This document shows positions 1 to 9,492 of a stretch of 64,000 nucleotides of DNA, in pieces. The position numbers were made by a program, and so were the translations under genes. Origin of the DNA: Actinomycetota bacterium. Lineage in GTDB: Bacteria; Actinomycetota; UBA4738; HRBIN12. Each line of letters opens with the position of its first letter. Position 1 is the first letter of the stretch. Location of the stretch: assembly GCA_026003015.1 (NCBI GenBank), contig BPGL01000003.1, forward strand, positions 222,140 to 286,139, given 5' to 3'. Under the pieces are notes generated by a model that was not told the DNA's origin, did not search any database, and worked only from the letters and a program-made list of their open reading frames with translations.

Positions 1-1
1 G

Positions 2-1399
2 CCGAACCAGGGACGGGCGTGGTGGCTGCGCGAGGCGCTGGCCGCCGAGGACGCGCCGCCCACGCCGCCGCTCGCCGCCGACACGACGGCCGACGTCGTC
101 GTGCTGGGCGGTGGGTTCACGGGGATGTGGACGGCCTGGTTCCTGACGGAGCTGTCCCCCGGGATCGACGTCGTCGTCCTCGAGCAGGACATCTGCGGCG
201 GGGGGCCGAGCGGGCGCAACGGGGGGTTCGTGAACTCCTTCTGGTCGGGCCTGCCCCGCCTGGTCCGCGACTTCGGCGACCGCGCCGCCCTCGAGCTGTG
301 CGAGGCCGGAGAGGACAGCGTCCGCGCGATCGGGGCCTGGTGCGAGTCCCACGGCGTGGACGCCTGGTTCCGTCCTGACGGCGACCTGGGGGTCGCCTCC
401 TCGGAGGCCCAGATCGGGGCCTGGGCGGACCTCGTGATCGCCGCCGATCGCCTGGGCCTCGCGGAGCGGTTCCGCGTGTGCTCGCGGGAGGAGGCGCGGC
501 GGCTCGTCGACTCCCCGGTCGTCCACGGGGGCCTGTACACGTCGTTCGGTGCGACCGTCCAGCCGGCGCGTCTGGCGCGAGGGCTCCGACGCGTCCTGCT
601 CGAACGCGGGGTCCGGATCCACGAAGGCACCCCGGTCCGCCGGTTCGGCGCCGGCCCGACCGTCGTGGCCGAGTGCCCGGGGGGCACCGTCCGAGCCCCG
701 GCGGCCGTCCTCGGCCTCAACGCCTGGGCGTCCCACTGGCGCCGGTTCCGCCGGACCCTCACCGTCCGCGGTTCCTACATCGTGCTGACGGCGCCAGCGC
801 CGGAGCGCCTCGAGGCGATCGGGTGGACGAACGGCATGGGGCTGTGGGATTTCCGCGCGGCCCTGCACTACGTCCGCACGACCCCCGACGGCAGGATCGC
901 CTTCGGGGTCGGCGGGATGCAGCCCGACCTCGCTCGGCGGATCGATCCGCGCTACGCCTACGACGAACGGTGTCTGCGCGTGGCGATCGAAGACCTCCAC
1001 CGGATGTTCCCGACGTTGCGCGACGTGCCGATCGAGGCCGGGTGGGGTGGGCCGATCGACGTCCACGGCAATCACCTACCGACGTTCGGCACGCTCGAGC
1101 GTGGCAACGTGCACTTCGGCCACGGCTACACGGGCAACGGGGTGGGCCCCGCCCACCTCGGCGGCCGGATCCTCGCCCATCGGGTCCTCGGGGTCGACGA
1201 CCCCGTGCTGCGCCTGCCGCTCGTCGACCTCGAGCCCAAGCCGTTCCCGCCGGAGCCGATCCGCTCGACCGGCATGTTCGTCGCGAACCGGGCGATCGTC
1301 CGACGCGACCGGGCCGAGGATCGAGGCGAGCGTCCGGGCACGGTCGTCGACTTCGTCGCCCGCCTGCCGCGCCGGCTCGGGTACGACCTGGGGCCCTAG
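2..1399 (+). CDS. FAD-dependent amine/amino-acid oxidase, PuuB/DadA-like (5' end outside window)
   Basis: This is a FAD-linked oxidase of the DadA/gamma-glutamylputrescine-oxidase type, expected to oxidise a C-N bond of a free or modified amine in the cytoplasm. The frame is open to the first bases of the window, so the start codon lies upstream; the visible product is 465 residues. The Rossmann FAD motif VVVLGGGFTG begins about 35 residues in, followed by GGGPSGRNGGF, the flavin-contacting motif typical of this family, and a C-terminal YTGNGVGPAH segment of the FAD domain. A close paralogue follows after 4 nt, and both proteins end in the same RLPRRLGYDLGP tail, so they arose by tandem duplication. 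A convergent polyamine-type ABC transporter operon nearby suggests polyamines or related amines as substrate, which is inference. The exact substrate cannot be read from the sequence. Confidence 0.85.
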   Translation, partial: PNQGRAWWLREALAAEDAPPTPPLAADTTADVVVLGGGFTGMWTAWFLTELSPGIDVVVLEQDICGGGPSGRNGGFVNSFWSGLPRLVRDFGDRAALELCEAGEDSVRAIGAWCESHGVDAWFRPDGDLGVASSEAQIGAWADLVIAADRLGLAERFRVCSREEARRLVDSPVVHGGLYTSFGATVQPARLARGLRRVLLERGVRIHEGTPVRRFGAGPTVVAECPGGTVRAPAAVLGLNAWASHWRRFRRTLTVRGSYIVLTAPAPERLEAIGWTNGMGLWDFRAALHYVRTTPDGRIAFGVGGMQPDLARRIDPRYAYDERCLRVAIEDLHRMFPTLRDVPIEAGWGGPIDVHGNHLPTFGTLERGNVHFGHGYTGNGVGPAHLGGRILAHRVLGVDDPVLRLPLVDLEPKPFPPEPIRSTGMFVANRAIVRRDRAEDRGERPGTVVDFVARLPRRLGYDLGP

Positions 1400-1403
1400 G
1401 GGG

Positions 1404-2826
1404 GTGTCGCGCGTGCTGCCCCGAGCGGCGCACCGATCGTGGTGGTTCGAGGAGGCGCTGCGCGACCCCGCGGTGGGCTTCGAGCCCAGACCGCCGCTGC
1501 GCGGATCGACGCGCGCCGATGTGGTCGTGCTCGGCGGTGGGTACACGGGCCTGTGGACCGCGTGGCACCTGCTGGGACGGGCGCCGGGGATCGACGTGGT
1601 CGTGCTCGAGCAGGACGTGTGCGGTGGGGGGTCCCAGCGGGCGCAACGGCGGGTTCCTCGGCGGGCTCTGGGAGGACCTGCCGGCGCTCGTGCGGGCGGT
1701 CGGTGAGGCCGGGGCGCTGCGCGTCGCCGAGGCCTGCGATCGCTCGATCGACGCGATCGAGTCGTGGTGCCGCGACGAGGGCGTCGACGCGTGGCTCACG
1801 CGCCGCGGGCACCTGCTCGTGGAGAGCTCGCCCGCCCAACGCGGAGCGTGGCGACCGCTCGCCGAGCTCGCGGCACGCCTGGGCGCGGGCGACCGGTTCG
1901 TCCCGCTCTCCAGCAGCCAGGTGCGGGCCCGGTGCGCCTCGCCGGTGCTCGGGGCCGGCGTCCTGCAGCCGTCGGGGGCGACCCTACAGCCGGCGCGCCT
2001 CGCGCTGGGGCTCCGGCGGGCGCTGCTGGAACGGGGGGTCCGCATCCACGAGGGCACCCGGGTCGTGCGCTTCACGACCACCGCCCCGGTCGTCGTGGAG
2101 ACCGAGGCGGGACGGGTGGAGGCGCGCGACGCGGTGCTCGCGCTCGGCGCGTGGTGCGCCGGCCTGCCCCGCTTCCGGCGCGTCGTCATCCCGCGCGGCT
2201 CCTACATCGTGATCACCGAGCCCGCCCCCGACCGCCTGGCGGAGCTCGGGTGGACCGGGGGCGAGGGCATCGCCGACCTGCGCGCGAGCCTGCGCTACGT
2301 GCGCACGACCCCGGACGGCCGGATCGCCTTCGGCCAGGCCGGGTCGGCCGCGGGTCTGGGCACCGGGCTCGGCCCACGCCTGCGGTACGACCCCGACTCG
2401 ATCGCACGGCTCGTCCGCGACCTGCCGCGCCTGTTCCCCCCGTTCGCGGGCGTGCGGATCGAGGCCGCCTGGGGCGGCCCGATCGACGTGACCGGCCGTC
2501 ACCTGCCGACGTTCGGCACGCTCCCGGGGGGCGCCGTGCGCTACGGCGTCGGCTACACCGGCGGCGGCGTCGGCCCCTCCCACCTCGGTGGGAGCATCCT
2601 GGCCGACCTCGTGTTGGGGATCGACGACGGCGCGGCGTCGCTGCCCCTGGTTGGGCTCGAGCCGTCGCGCTTCCCGCCCGAGCCCCTGCGCTCCGTCGGC
2701 GCCGCGCTCGTTCAGCGCGCCATCGTGCGGGCCGAGGACCGCGAGGAGGCCGGCGGGCGGCCCGACCCCCTCACCCGGTTCGCCGCTCGCCTCCCGCGCC
2801 GGCTCGGCTACGACCTCGGTCCCTGA
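1404..2826 (+). CDS. FAD-dependent amine/amino-acid oxidase, PuuB/DadA-like, tandem paralogue with a frameshift
   Basis: Tandem paralogue of the preceding oxidase, aligning with it from the N-terminal RSWWFEEAL segment to the shared RLPRRLGYDLGP end. The chosen start is GTG at 1404, 4 nt after the stop of the first gene, because it gives the same N-terminus as its neighbour. The reading frame breaks near 1625-1632: the first part reads GGGYTGLWTAW through VCGGG, then the frame is lost, and the next frame resumes with PSGRNGGF. Removing one base from the run of six G plus T restores exactly the CGGGPSGRNGGF motif of the paralogue. The rest, including GYTGGGVGPSHLGG, is intact. It is either a one-base consensus error or a recent inactivation; no other lesion is visible, which favours error. 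Role as for the first copy. Confidence 0.75.
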
Positions 2827-2828
2827 GG

Positions 2829-4469
2829 CTAGTCGCGGGCGAGCAGGCCTCGGACCTGGTCGAGCGCCCCGTCGACGCGCTCGGCGACCCGGCCGAGGCG
2901 GGCGTCGCGCAGGATCACGCGCGCCGCGTTGCGCCCCGGGACCGCCATCACGCCTCCACCTGGATGCGTCCCCGCCCCGCACAGGTACAGGCCGCGGATC
3001 GGGGTACGGTGGTCCCCGTAGAACGGGATCGGGCGGAACGAGAAGAGCTGGTCGGGCACGAGCTCCCCGTGCATGATGTTGCCCCCGACGAGGCCGTAGC
3101 GCTCCTCGAGGTCGCGAGGGGTGAGCACCTCGGCGTGCTCCACGAGGCCAGACAGGCCCGGCGCGTAGGCCTCCAGCGCCTCGAGCACCGAGCGAGCCCA
3201 GGCCTCGCGGGTCGCGTCGGTGTTCGGGGTGTCGTACGGCAGGTACTGGGAGAAGCCGAGCATCAGGTGCTTGCCCTCCGGGGCGAGCCCGTCTTCGTGC
3301 GCGGTCGGGAAGACGACCTCGACGTAGGGGTGCCGGCTGGGCTGCCCGTACTTCGCGTCGTCGAAGGCCCGCTCGAGGTACTCGATCGAGGGGGAGATCG
3401 CGACGAGCCCGCGGTGCAGCGGTCCCTCCTGGTCCCAGCACGGGAACGTCGGGAGCTCGCCGAGGGCGACGTTGACCTTCACGCTGCCGCTGCGGGTCCG
3501 GTACCGCTCGATGTCGCGCACGACCTCCGAGGGGAGGTGTTCCCGCCCGACGAGGGCGAGATACGTCGTGATCGGATGGGCGTTCGACACGACCTGCCGC
3601 GCCGCGATCGTCGTTCCGTCGACGAGCTCGACCCCGGTGGCACGGCCCTGCGCGTTCACGACCACGCGCGCGACCGGCGCCTCGGTACGGATCTCGACCC
3701 CGTGGGCGCGGGCGGCCTCCGCGAGCGCCGTCGCGACGCCACCCATCCCGCCCTTCACCCATCCCCAGGCGCCCGAGTGACCGTCGATCTCTCCGATCCA
3801 GTGGTGCATGAGCACGTAGGCCGAGCCCGGGGTCATCGGACCACACCAGGCACCGATGATCGCCTGCGTCGCCAGGGCCCCCTTGACGCGGTCGTCGACG
3901 AACCACTCGTCCAGGAAGTCCGCCGCGCTCATCGTGAACAGGCGTACGAGCTCGTGGAGGTCGCGGCCGGCGATCCCGCGTAGGCGCGTCGCGGTGCGCA
4001 GCCATCCCCACGCGTCGGCCAGCCGGAGGTTCGGGGGCACGACCCACAGGAGCTCCCGCACGAGCCCGGCGATCCGCTCGAAGTAGGCGTCGAAGGCGGC
4101 GTAGGCGCGCGCATCGGCCTCGTTCAGCCGGGCGATGTTGCGGACGTCGCGCTCGAGGTCGCCCCAGAGCGTGAGCGACGTGCCGTCCGGGAACGGCACG
4201 ACGTAGTCGGGAGCGATGATCGAGACCTCGTAGCCGTGACGACGCAGATCGAGCTCCTTGACGATGCGATCGGGCAGCAGCGACACGACGTAGGCCGCGC
4301 TGGAGACGCGGTAGCCGGGCCACGGCTCTTCCGTGACGGAGGCGCCGCCGAGGACCCCACGACGCTCCAGCACGCAGACGTCGAGCCCCGCCCGCGCCAG
4401 GTAGGCGGCGCAGGCGAGGCCGTTGTGTCCCCCGCCGATGATCACGACGTCACGAACACGCTCTTCCAT
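2829..4469 (-). CDS. FAD-dependent oxidoreductase, PYROXD2/phytoene-desaturase-like (COG1233)
   Basis: A 546-residue flavoprotein of the CrtI/COG1233 superfamily. The start is ATG at 4469, where MEERVRDVVIIGGGHNG opens the dinucleotide-binding fold. The GGGHNGL motif is that of the PYROXD2-like branch rather than of carotenoid desaturases, and no carotenoid genes are nearby. A C-terminal FAD-contact region (LYLCGAGTHPGGGVMAVPGRNAA region, about residues 500-525) supports the family. It is the last gene of a leftward series, 53 nt beyond the DMT transporter. A second copy of the family lies at 20209-21840. The physiological reaction of bacterial PYROXD2-like proteins is not established; a role in amine or side-chain oxidation is only suggested by context. 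Confidence 0.8.
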   Translation of the reverse strand: MEERVRDVVIIGGGHNGLACAAYLARAGLDVCVLERRGVLGGASVTEEPWPGYRVSSAAYVVSLLPDRIVKELDLRRHGYEVSIIAPDYVVPFPDGTSLTLWGDLERDVRNIARLNEADARAYAAFDAYFERIAGLVRELLWVVPPNLRLADAWGWLRTATRLRGIAGRDLHELVRLFTMSAADFLDEWFVDDRVKGALATQAIIGAWCGPMTPGSAYVLMHHWIGEIDGHSGAWGWVKGGMGGVATALAEAARAHGVEIRTEAPVARVVVNAQGRATGVELVDGTTIAARQVVSNAHPITTYLALVGREHLPSEVVRDIERYRTRSGSVKVNVALGELPTFPCWDQEGPLHRGLVAISPSIEYLERAFDDAKYGQPSRHPYVEVVFPTAHEDGLAPEGKHLMLGFSQYLPYDTPNTDATREAWARSVLEALEAYAPGLSGLVEHAEVLTPRDLEERYGLVGGNIMHGELVPDQLFSFRPIPFYGDHRTPIRGLYLCGAGTHPGGGVMAVPGRNAARVILRDARLGRVAERVDGALDQVRGLLARD

Positions 4470-4522
4470 GGGGGCGGAGCCTAGCCCGCGAACCCGGGGC
4501 TCCACAAACCGACCGAGCGTGG

Positions 4523-5422
4523 TCAGCCGCCGGCGATCAACGCGACGCCCCCCAGCGCCGCAGCGACCCCGATCGACTGCGACCGGCTCAGGCGCTCGTG
4601 CAGCACCGCGCGCGCGAGCAGCACCGTCGTGACCGGGTACAGCGATCCCAGCACCGACACGACCGCGAGCAGCCCGGTGTTCGCGGCGAGGGCGAACAGC
4701 ACGTTCGCGAGGTTGTCGGCGAGCCCCACGAGCGCCACGACCCCGAGCTCGCCGGGACTCGGCCGACGCTCGCCGCCGCGGGGTCGAAGCAGCCAGGCCA
4801 CGAGGAACAGCGGCACCGAGGAGGCGCGCACCATCATGCTCGCCCACAGCGCGCTGCCGCCGGCCGCGGCGGCGTCGAGCGCCGTCATCACGAGGCCGAG
4901 TCCGAGCGCGGCCGCGGCGGCGTAGCCGAGGGCCGCGACCGACGGCCGACTCGGGGCCGTCGGTCGCGGCGCGCGCGCCACCGCCAGGTCCGGCCCCACC
5001 GCGACCGACGGCCCGTCGGTCGCTCGCGCCGCCAACACGATCCCGACGGCCGCGAGCAGGATCCCGGCGAGCTGGACCGGCGCCGGGCGCTCACCCTGCG
5101 CCAGCCCGGCGACGACGGGTATCGCGCCCGAGAGGGCCGCCGCGGGGGCGACGATGCTCATCGGCCCAACCGCGAGCCCCCGATACAGGCTCGCGAGGCC
5201 GATGGCGCCGGCGAGCCCGCCGAGCGCACCGATCAGCAGGAACCGCGCCGCGGGCCGGGGCTCACCGAGGAGCACGACGAGGGTCGCCGTCGTGGCCAGG
5301 CCCGCCCCCTGTCCGACGACGAGCACCGTCGCAGGGGCGAGTCGCCGGGTCATGAGGCCGCCCACGAAGTCGGCCGCCCCCCACACGAGCCCGGAGGCGA
5401 GCCCGAGCCCGAACGCGAGCAC
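4523..5422 (-). CDS. EamA/DMT-superfamily transporter
   Basis: An inner-membrane drug/metabolite transporter of 299 residues with about ten hydrophobic helices in two EamA repeats. The first helix starts immediately after the GTG start at 5422 (VLAFGLGLASGLVWG), and the C-terminal repeat ends with the typical ERLSRSQSIGVAAALGGVAL segment. The start lies 5 nt after the stop of the upstream amidohydrolase, so the two are probably co-transcribed. A longer in-frame upstream extension exists but overlaps the amidohydrolase and has no membrane character, so it was rejected. Substrate unknown; export or uptake of an amino acid or amine fits the neighbourhood. Confidence 0.82.
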   Translation of the reverse strand: MLAFGLGLASGLVWGAADFVGGLMTRRLAPATVLVVGQGAGLATTATLVVLLGEPRPAARFLLIGALGGLAGAIGLASLYRGLAVGPMSIVAPAAALSGAIPVVAGLAQGERPAPVQLAGILLAAVGIVLAARATDGPSVAVGPDLAVARAPRPTAPSRPSVAALGYAAAAALGLGLVMTALDAAAAGGSALWASMMVRASSVPLFLVAWLLRPRGGERRPSPGELGVVALVGLADNLANVLFALAANTGLLAVVSVLGSLYPVTTVLLARAVLHERLSRSQSIGVAAALGGVALIAGG

Positions 5423-5427
5423 GGGCC

Positions 5428-6678
5428 CTAGCGCGCGGCGCGACCCGCGTCGCGACCCTCGGCGTCGGCGGCGCGCCCGGCGACGCGCACGCCGTCCTTC
5501 CAAACCTCCCGGATGCGGTCCTTCAGATCGTCGAAGGCGAACGGGTCGCCTTCGACCACGACGACGTCGGCGCGCTTGCCCGCCTCGAGGGAGCCGAGCT
5601 CGCGCTCCAACCCCATCAGCTCGGCCGCCGACAGCGTCGCGGCGTGCAGGGCCTGCTGCGGCGTGAAGCCGTTCGCGGCCATGTGACGAAGCTCGTTCAG
5701 GTTCCACCCGTGGGGGGCCACGGGGCAGTCGGTCCCCATCGCGACCTTCACCCCGGCCTCGGCCGCCAGACGCATCGCGTCGAACTCCGGCCTGCCAAGA
5801 CCCGCGAACTTCGCGCGGATCTCCGGCGCGAGCTTCGGATCGCTCGCCAGGGTCTCGGTCGTGTCCCCCGCCGTGAGCGTCGGCACGAGCCAGGTCCCGC
5901 GCTCCACCATCATCGCGGCCGTGCGCTCATCGAGGTAGGTCCCGTGCTCGATCGAGCGGACCCCGGCGCGGACAGCGCGCTCGATGCCGACGGTCCCGTG
6001 AGCATGGGCCATCACCCATCGACCGAGGTCGGCGGCCGTGCGCACGATCTCGTCGAGCTCGTCCTGGGTGAAGTGCGGGTGGCTGGGGTCGTCGGCCGGG
6101 GAGAAGAACCCTCCCGACGAGGCGATCTTGATCACGTCGGCGCCGGCGCGGACGACCTCGCGAACCTTCGTCCGCACCCCCTCGACCCCGTCGCACACGC
6201 CCGAAGGGAACCCCGGGTACGGCAACCAGTCGGGCGAGACGGCGCCGCTGGGGAGCCAGGGGTCGTTGTGGCCGCCGGTCTGGCTGAGCATCGTGATCGC
6301 GACCTGCACGCGCGGCCCCACGAGCACCCCGTCCTCGATCGCTCGGCGCAGGCCCGCGTCGGCCCCGCCGGCGTCGCGGACCGTGGTGATCCCCAGGGCG
6401 AGCGTGATCCGCAGGTTCTCGGGGATCAGGAAGAACCCGTAGGAGAACGGGCGGTGCGCGACGCTCAGCTCGTCGTCGTCGTAGCGCGCCGCGAGGTGGA
6501 CGTGGCAGTCGAACAGCCCGGGCAGGAGCGTCGTGCCGCTGCAGTCGACCACCTCGTCGCCGTCGAGGCCGGGGGCGACCTCGACGATCCTGCCGTCTTC
6601 CACGACGACGTCGGCCGGCGCAGGGTCGGCGCCCGTGCCGTCGAAGACCGAGCCACCGGCGAACAGGATCCGTGTCAT
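5428..6678 (-). CDS. Amidohydrolase-family protein (imidazolonepropionase/prolidase-like)
   Basis: A 416-residue metal-dependent hydrolase of the amidohydrolase superfamily. The N-terminal beta domain is followed by LPGLFDCHVHL with metal ligands H59 and H61. Further ligands appear in VIKIASSGG (a lysine suited to bridge the metals), MAHAHG, SIEHGTY and MGTDCPVAPHG, the latter carrying the conserved aspartate. The pattern matches the imidazolonepropionase-like group that includes Xaa-Pro dipeptidases. Start ATG at 6678. It lies 12 nt downstream of another amidohydrolase and directly upstream of a DMT transporter, consistent with processing an imported N-acyl compound or peptide. The substrate cannot be assigned. 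Confidence 0.85.
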   Translation of the reverse strand: MTRILFAGGSVFDGTGADPAPADVVVEDGRIVEVAPGLDGDEVVDCSGTTLLPGLFDCHVHLAARYDDDELSVAHRPFSYGFFLIPENLRITLALGITTVRDAGGADAGLRRAIEDGVLVGPRVQVAITMLSQTGGHNDPWLPSGAVSPDWLPYPGFPSGVCDGVEGVRTKVREVVRAGADVIKIASSGGFFSPADDPSHPHFTQDELDEIVRTAADLGRWVMAHAHGTVGIERAVRAGVRSIEHGTYLDERTAAMMVERGTWLVPTLTAGDTTETLASDPKLAPEIRAKFAGLGRPEFDAMRLAAEAGVKVAMGTDCPVAPHGWNLNELRHMAANGFTPQQALHAATLSAAELMGLERELGSLEAGKRADVVVVEGDPFAFDDLKDRIREVWKDGVRVAGRAADAEGRDAGRAAR

Positions 6679-6690
6679 GACGGCCGGAGC

Positions 6691-8355
6691 CTACAGCCCC
6701 GAGTCCTCGGCCTCGTAGACCACCCGCCCTCCGACGAGGGTGAGCAGCACCCGAGCCCGCGCAGGCGAGTCGAGCTCGAACAGGTCGTCGGACAGGACGA
6801 CGAGGTCGGCCAGCTTGCCCACCTCGATCGATCCGGTGCGGTCGTCGAGGTGGTTCACGTAGGCCGAGCCCATCGTGTAGGCGCGGATCGCCTGGGGCAG
6901 CGTGATCCGCTCCGACGGCAGGAACGGCTCCTCGCTCGCGACGCCGTACACGTAGCCGGGGGGCGGCGTGCGGTGGACGCCGACGTGGATCGCCTGGAGC
7001 GGGTCGGGCGTGGAGACCGGCCAGTCGCTGCCGGCGGCCAGGCAGGCTCCGGCCGCCAGGAGCGAGCCGAAGGGGTACTGCCAGCCCGCGCGCTCGGGGC
7101 CGATGAACGGGATCGTGAGGTCGTCCATCTGGTGGTCGTGCGCCGCCCAGAGCATCTGCGCGTTCCCCGTGACCCCGAGCACGCGGAACCTGGGCACGTC
7201 CTCGGGCCGTACGAGCTGGATATGGGCCAGGTGGTGCCGGTGGTCGGTCCAGCCGTTCGCGCGTCGGGCGGCCTCGATCGCGTCGAGCGCGTCGCGACAG
7301 GCGCGGTCGCCGATCACGTGGATGTGGACCTGGAACCCCTCGGCGTCGAGCCGGACGACGACCTCTTGGAGCGTTCGCGGGTCGAAGTACTCGATCCCCG
7401 TCTCCCCGGTCGGCCGACCGTCGGGGCCCAGGTAGGCCTCGCCGACCGCCGCGGTCCGGTTCTCGCAGACCCCGTCGAGCATGATCTTGACCGTCCCCGC
7501 GCGATAGCCCTCGACCGTGGTCGCCTCGCGGTAGCCGACGAGCTCCTCGACCTGCTCGACCCCACGGCCGCGCTCGAGCCACAGCGCCCCGACGACCCGC
7601 CCCGTGAGCTTCCCCGCCCGAGCGAGGGCCGGGTAGATCTCGCGGCAGTTGGGGATCGTCGGGTAGTCCCCCACGATCGCCTCCTGCCACGCCGTGATGC
7701 CCAGGGAGTGCAGGTAGTCCTGGGCCAGCAACAGCGCCTGCGCCCGCTCTTCCTCGGAGGGGTCGGGGACCAGGCGCCGGACGAGCATCATCGCCCCCTC
7801 GTGCAGGGTGCCCTGGGGCGTCCCGTCCGCCTCACGCTCGATGCGTCCGTCGACCGGGTCCGCGGTCGTCGGCCCCACGCCGGCCAGATCGAGGGCCCGC
7901 GTGTTCACCCAGGCCGCGTGGTTGTCGCGGTTCGACAGGAACGCCGGCCGGTCCGGCACGACCCGGTCGAGGATCGTGCGGCTCGGGGTCCCACCGGGGA
8001 ACACGTCCATCGCCCATCCGCCCCCGAGGATCCACCCCGCGTCGGGGTTCGCCTCCGCCCAGTCCCGGATCAACCGCTCGTAGTCCTCGAGCGCGTGCAC
8101 GCCCGACAGGTCGATCCGCAGGCGGTCCATCCCGCCGCCCTGGGCGTGGACGTGCGCGTCCTGGAACCCGGGCAGGAGCATCCGACCGGCCAGATCGATC
8201 ACCTGCGTCCGGGGGCCGACGTGGCCCCGGACGTCGTCGTCGGTTCCCACCGCCACGATCCGATCGCCGCGGACCGCGACCGCGCGCGCCCAAGAACCGG
8301 CGGCGTCGACCGTGTAGACGGCACCGTTGACGAAGACGAGATCGGCATCGCTCAT
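6691..8355 (-). CDS. Amidohydrolase 3 family protein, YtcJ/NfdA-like
   Basis: A 554-residue amidohydrolase of the YtcJ/N-substituted-formamide-deformylase type, which hydrolyses C-N bonds of amides or formamides. The motif LPGFQDAHVH gives metal ligands H68 and H70; HIHVIGDRA and HHLAHIQL supply further histidines in the barrel, and GSDWPVSTPDPLQAIHVGV carries the conserved Asp near the C-terminus. The usual family length is about 530-560, so it is complete. It lies 42 nt downstream of potA and 12 nt upstream of the second amidohydrolase, so it probably belongs to the polyamine-type importer operon. An N-acylated or N-formylated amine as substrate is inference from this context. Confidence 0.87.
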   Translation of the reverse strand: MSDADLVFVNGAVYTVDAAGSWARAVAVRGDRIVAVGTDDDVRGHVGPRTQVIDLAGRMLLPGFQDAHVHAQGGGMDRLRIDLSGVHALEDYERLIRDWAEANPDAGWILGGGWAMDVFPGGTPSRTILDRVVPDRPAFLSNRDNHAAWVNTRALDLAGVGPTTADPVDGRIEREADGTPQGTLHEGAMMLVRRLVPDPSEEERAQALLLAQDYLHSLGITAWQEAIVGDYPTIPNCREIYPALARAGKLTGRVVGALWLERGRGVEQVEELVGYREATTVEGYRAGTVKIMLDGVCENRTAAVGEAYLGPDGRPTGETGIEYFDPRTLQEVVVRLDAEGFQVHIHVIGDRACRDALDAIEAARRANGWTDHRHHLAHIQLVRPEDVPRFRVLGVTGNAQMLWAAHDHQMDDLTIPFIGPERAGWQYPFGSLLAAGACLAAGSDWPVSTPDPLQAIHVGVHRTPPPGYVYGVASEEPFLPSERITLPQAIRAYTMGSAYVNHLDDRTGSIEVGKLADLVVLSDDLFELDSPARARVLLTLVGGRVVYEAEDSGL

Positions 8356-8397
8356 CGCAGCGCTCCCAGCGGCTCGGCGGTCCGGTTCCCCTGATCC

Positions 8398-9492
8398 CTA
8401 GTCGCGCACGATCGCCGCGTCGTCGCGATCCCAGCTCAGCACGACGCGGTCGCCCTCGAGGATCGAGGCCGCCCGCTCGTCGGAGAGCCGGTGGGCGATC
8501 AGGCGGCGGCCGCCCGCGAGCTCGACGTGGAACTGCGTGAGGGTCCCCAGGTAGACGACCTGCCCCACCGTCCCCGACACGCGCGAGTCTCCGACGACCG
8601 GCTCGTCGGGCGTGTGGACCCGGATCCGCTCCGGGCGGACCGTGACGATGGCCGCCCCGCCGATCCTCCCGTCGGGCGCCGGGGCCACGATCCGGTCGCC
8701 GTCGCCCAGACGCATCACGGCCTCCCCCGCCCGGACCTCGTCGGCCCGGAACTCGATGGCGTTCAGCACGCCGACGAAGTCGGCGACGAACGGGGTCGCG
8801 GGGCGCTCGTACACCTCCCGAGGGGTGCCGAGCTGCTCGATCACGCCGCGATTCATCACCGCGATCCGGTCCGACATCGACAGCGCCTCCTCCTGATCGT
8901 GCGTGACGTAGACGAAGGTCGTGCGAAGCTCGTGCTGGATCCGCTTGAGCTCGAGCTGCATCTGCTTGCGGAGCTTCACGTCCAGGGCCCCGAGCGGCTC
9001 GTCGAGCAGCAGGGCCGCGGGGCGGTTCACGAGCGCGCGAGCGAGCGCCACCCGCTGCTGCTGACCCCCGGACAGCTGGCCCGGACGCCGCTTCTCGAAG
9101 CCCTCGAGCCGGACGACCTCGAGCATCTCGGCGACGCGGCGTCGCCGCTCCTCCTTCGGGACCTTGCGGAGCTTGAGGCCGTAGGCCACGTTGTCCTCGA
9201 CGTTCATGTGCGGGAACAGCGCGTAGTGCTGGAAGCACATGTTGACCTCGCGTCGGTTCGGGGGAACGCCGACCACGTCGTGGCCGCGGAGCAGGATCCG
9301 GCCGGCGTCTGGCTCCTCGAAGCCGGCGATCATCCGCATCGTCGTTGTCTTCCCGCACCCGGAGGGGCCGAGGAGCGTGAGGAACTCGCCCTCGGCCACG
9401 TCGAGGGTAACGCCGTCGACCGCACGGACGTCGCCGAAGCGCTTGTGGACGTCGACCAGGCTGATCGCGGCGTCGGGGTTCGGGACGCTCAC
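8398..9492 (-). CDS. potA: ABC transporter ATP-binding protein, spermidine/putrescine type
   Basis: The 364-residue ATPase of a PotABCD-type importer. The ABC domain shows Walker A GPSGCGKTT (about residues 42-50), the Q-loop in NMCFQHYALFPHM, the signature LSGGQQQRVALARAL, Walker B ALLLDEPLGALD and the switch histidine in VTHDQEEAL. A C-terminal TOBE-like region follows (about residues 280-360). The GTG start at 9492 overlaps the stop of potC in a GTGA, showing translational coupling. The family includes importers of putrescine, spermidine, glycine betaine and related cations; the adjacent amine oxidases and amidohydrolases fit uptake of an amine, but the ligand is not determined by sequence. 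Confidence 0.93.
   Translation of the reverse strand: MSVPNPDAAISLVDVHKRFGDVRAVDGVTLDVAEGEFLTLLGPSGCGKTTTMRMIAGFEEPDAGRILLRGHDVVGVPPNRREVNMCFQHYALFPHMNVEDNVAYGLKLRKVPKEERRRRVAEMLEVVRLEGFEKRRPGQLSGGQQQRVALARALVNRPAALLLDEPLGALDVKLRKQMQLELKRIQHELRTTFVYVTHDQEEALSMSDRIAVMNRGVIEQLGTPREVYERPATPFVADFVGVLNAIEFRADEVRAGEAVMRLGDGDRIVAPAPDGRIGGAAIVTVRPERIRVHTPDEPVVGDSRVSGTVGQVVYLGTLTQFHVELAGGRRLIAHRLSDERAASILEGDRVVLSWDRDDAAIVRD

Noticed and set aside
1984..4323. A 779-codon open frame on the minus strand, and several similar long frames over gene bodies (e.g. 54962-58237, 36241-38058, 759-2189).
   Set aside because: They lie opposite or out of phase with genes that have clear family motifs, have Arg/Pro/Gly/Ala-rich translations and no recognisable domains; expected in DNA of this G+C content.
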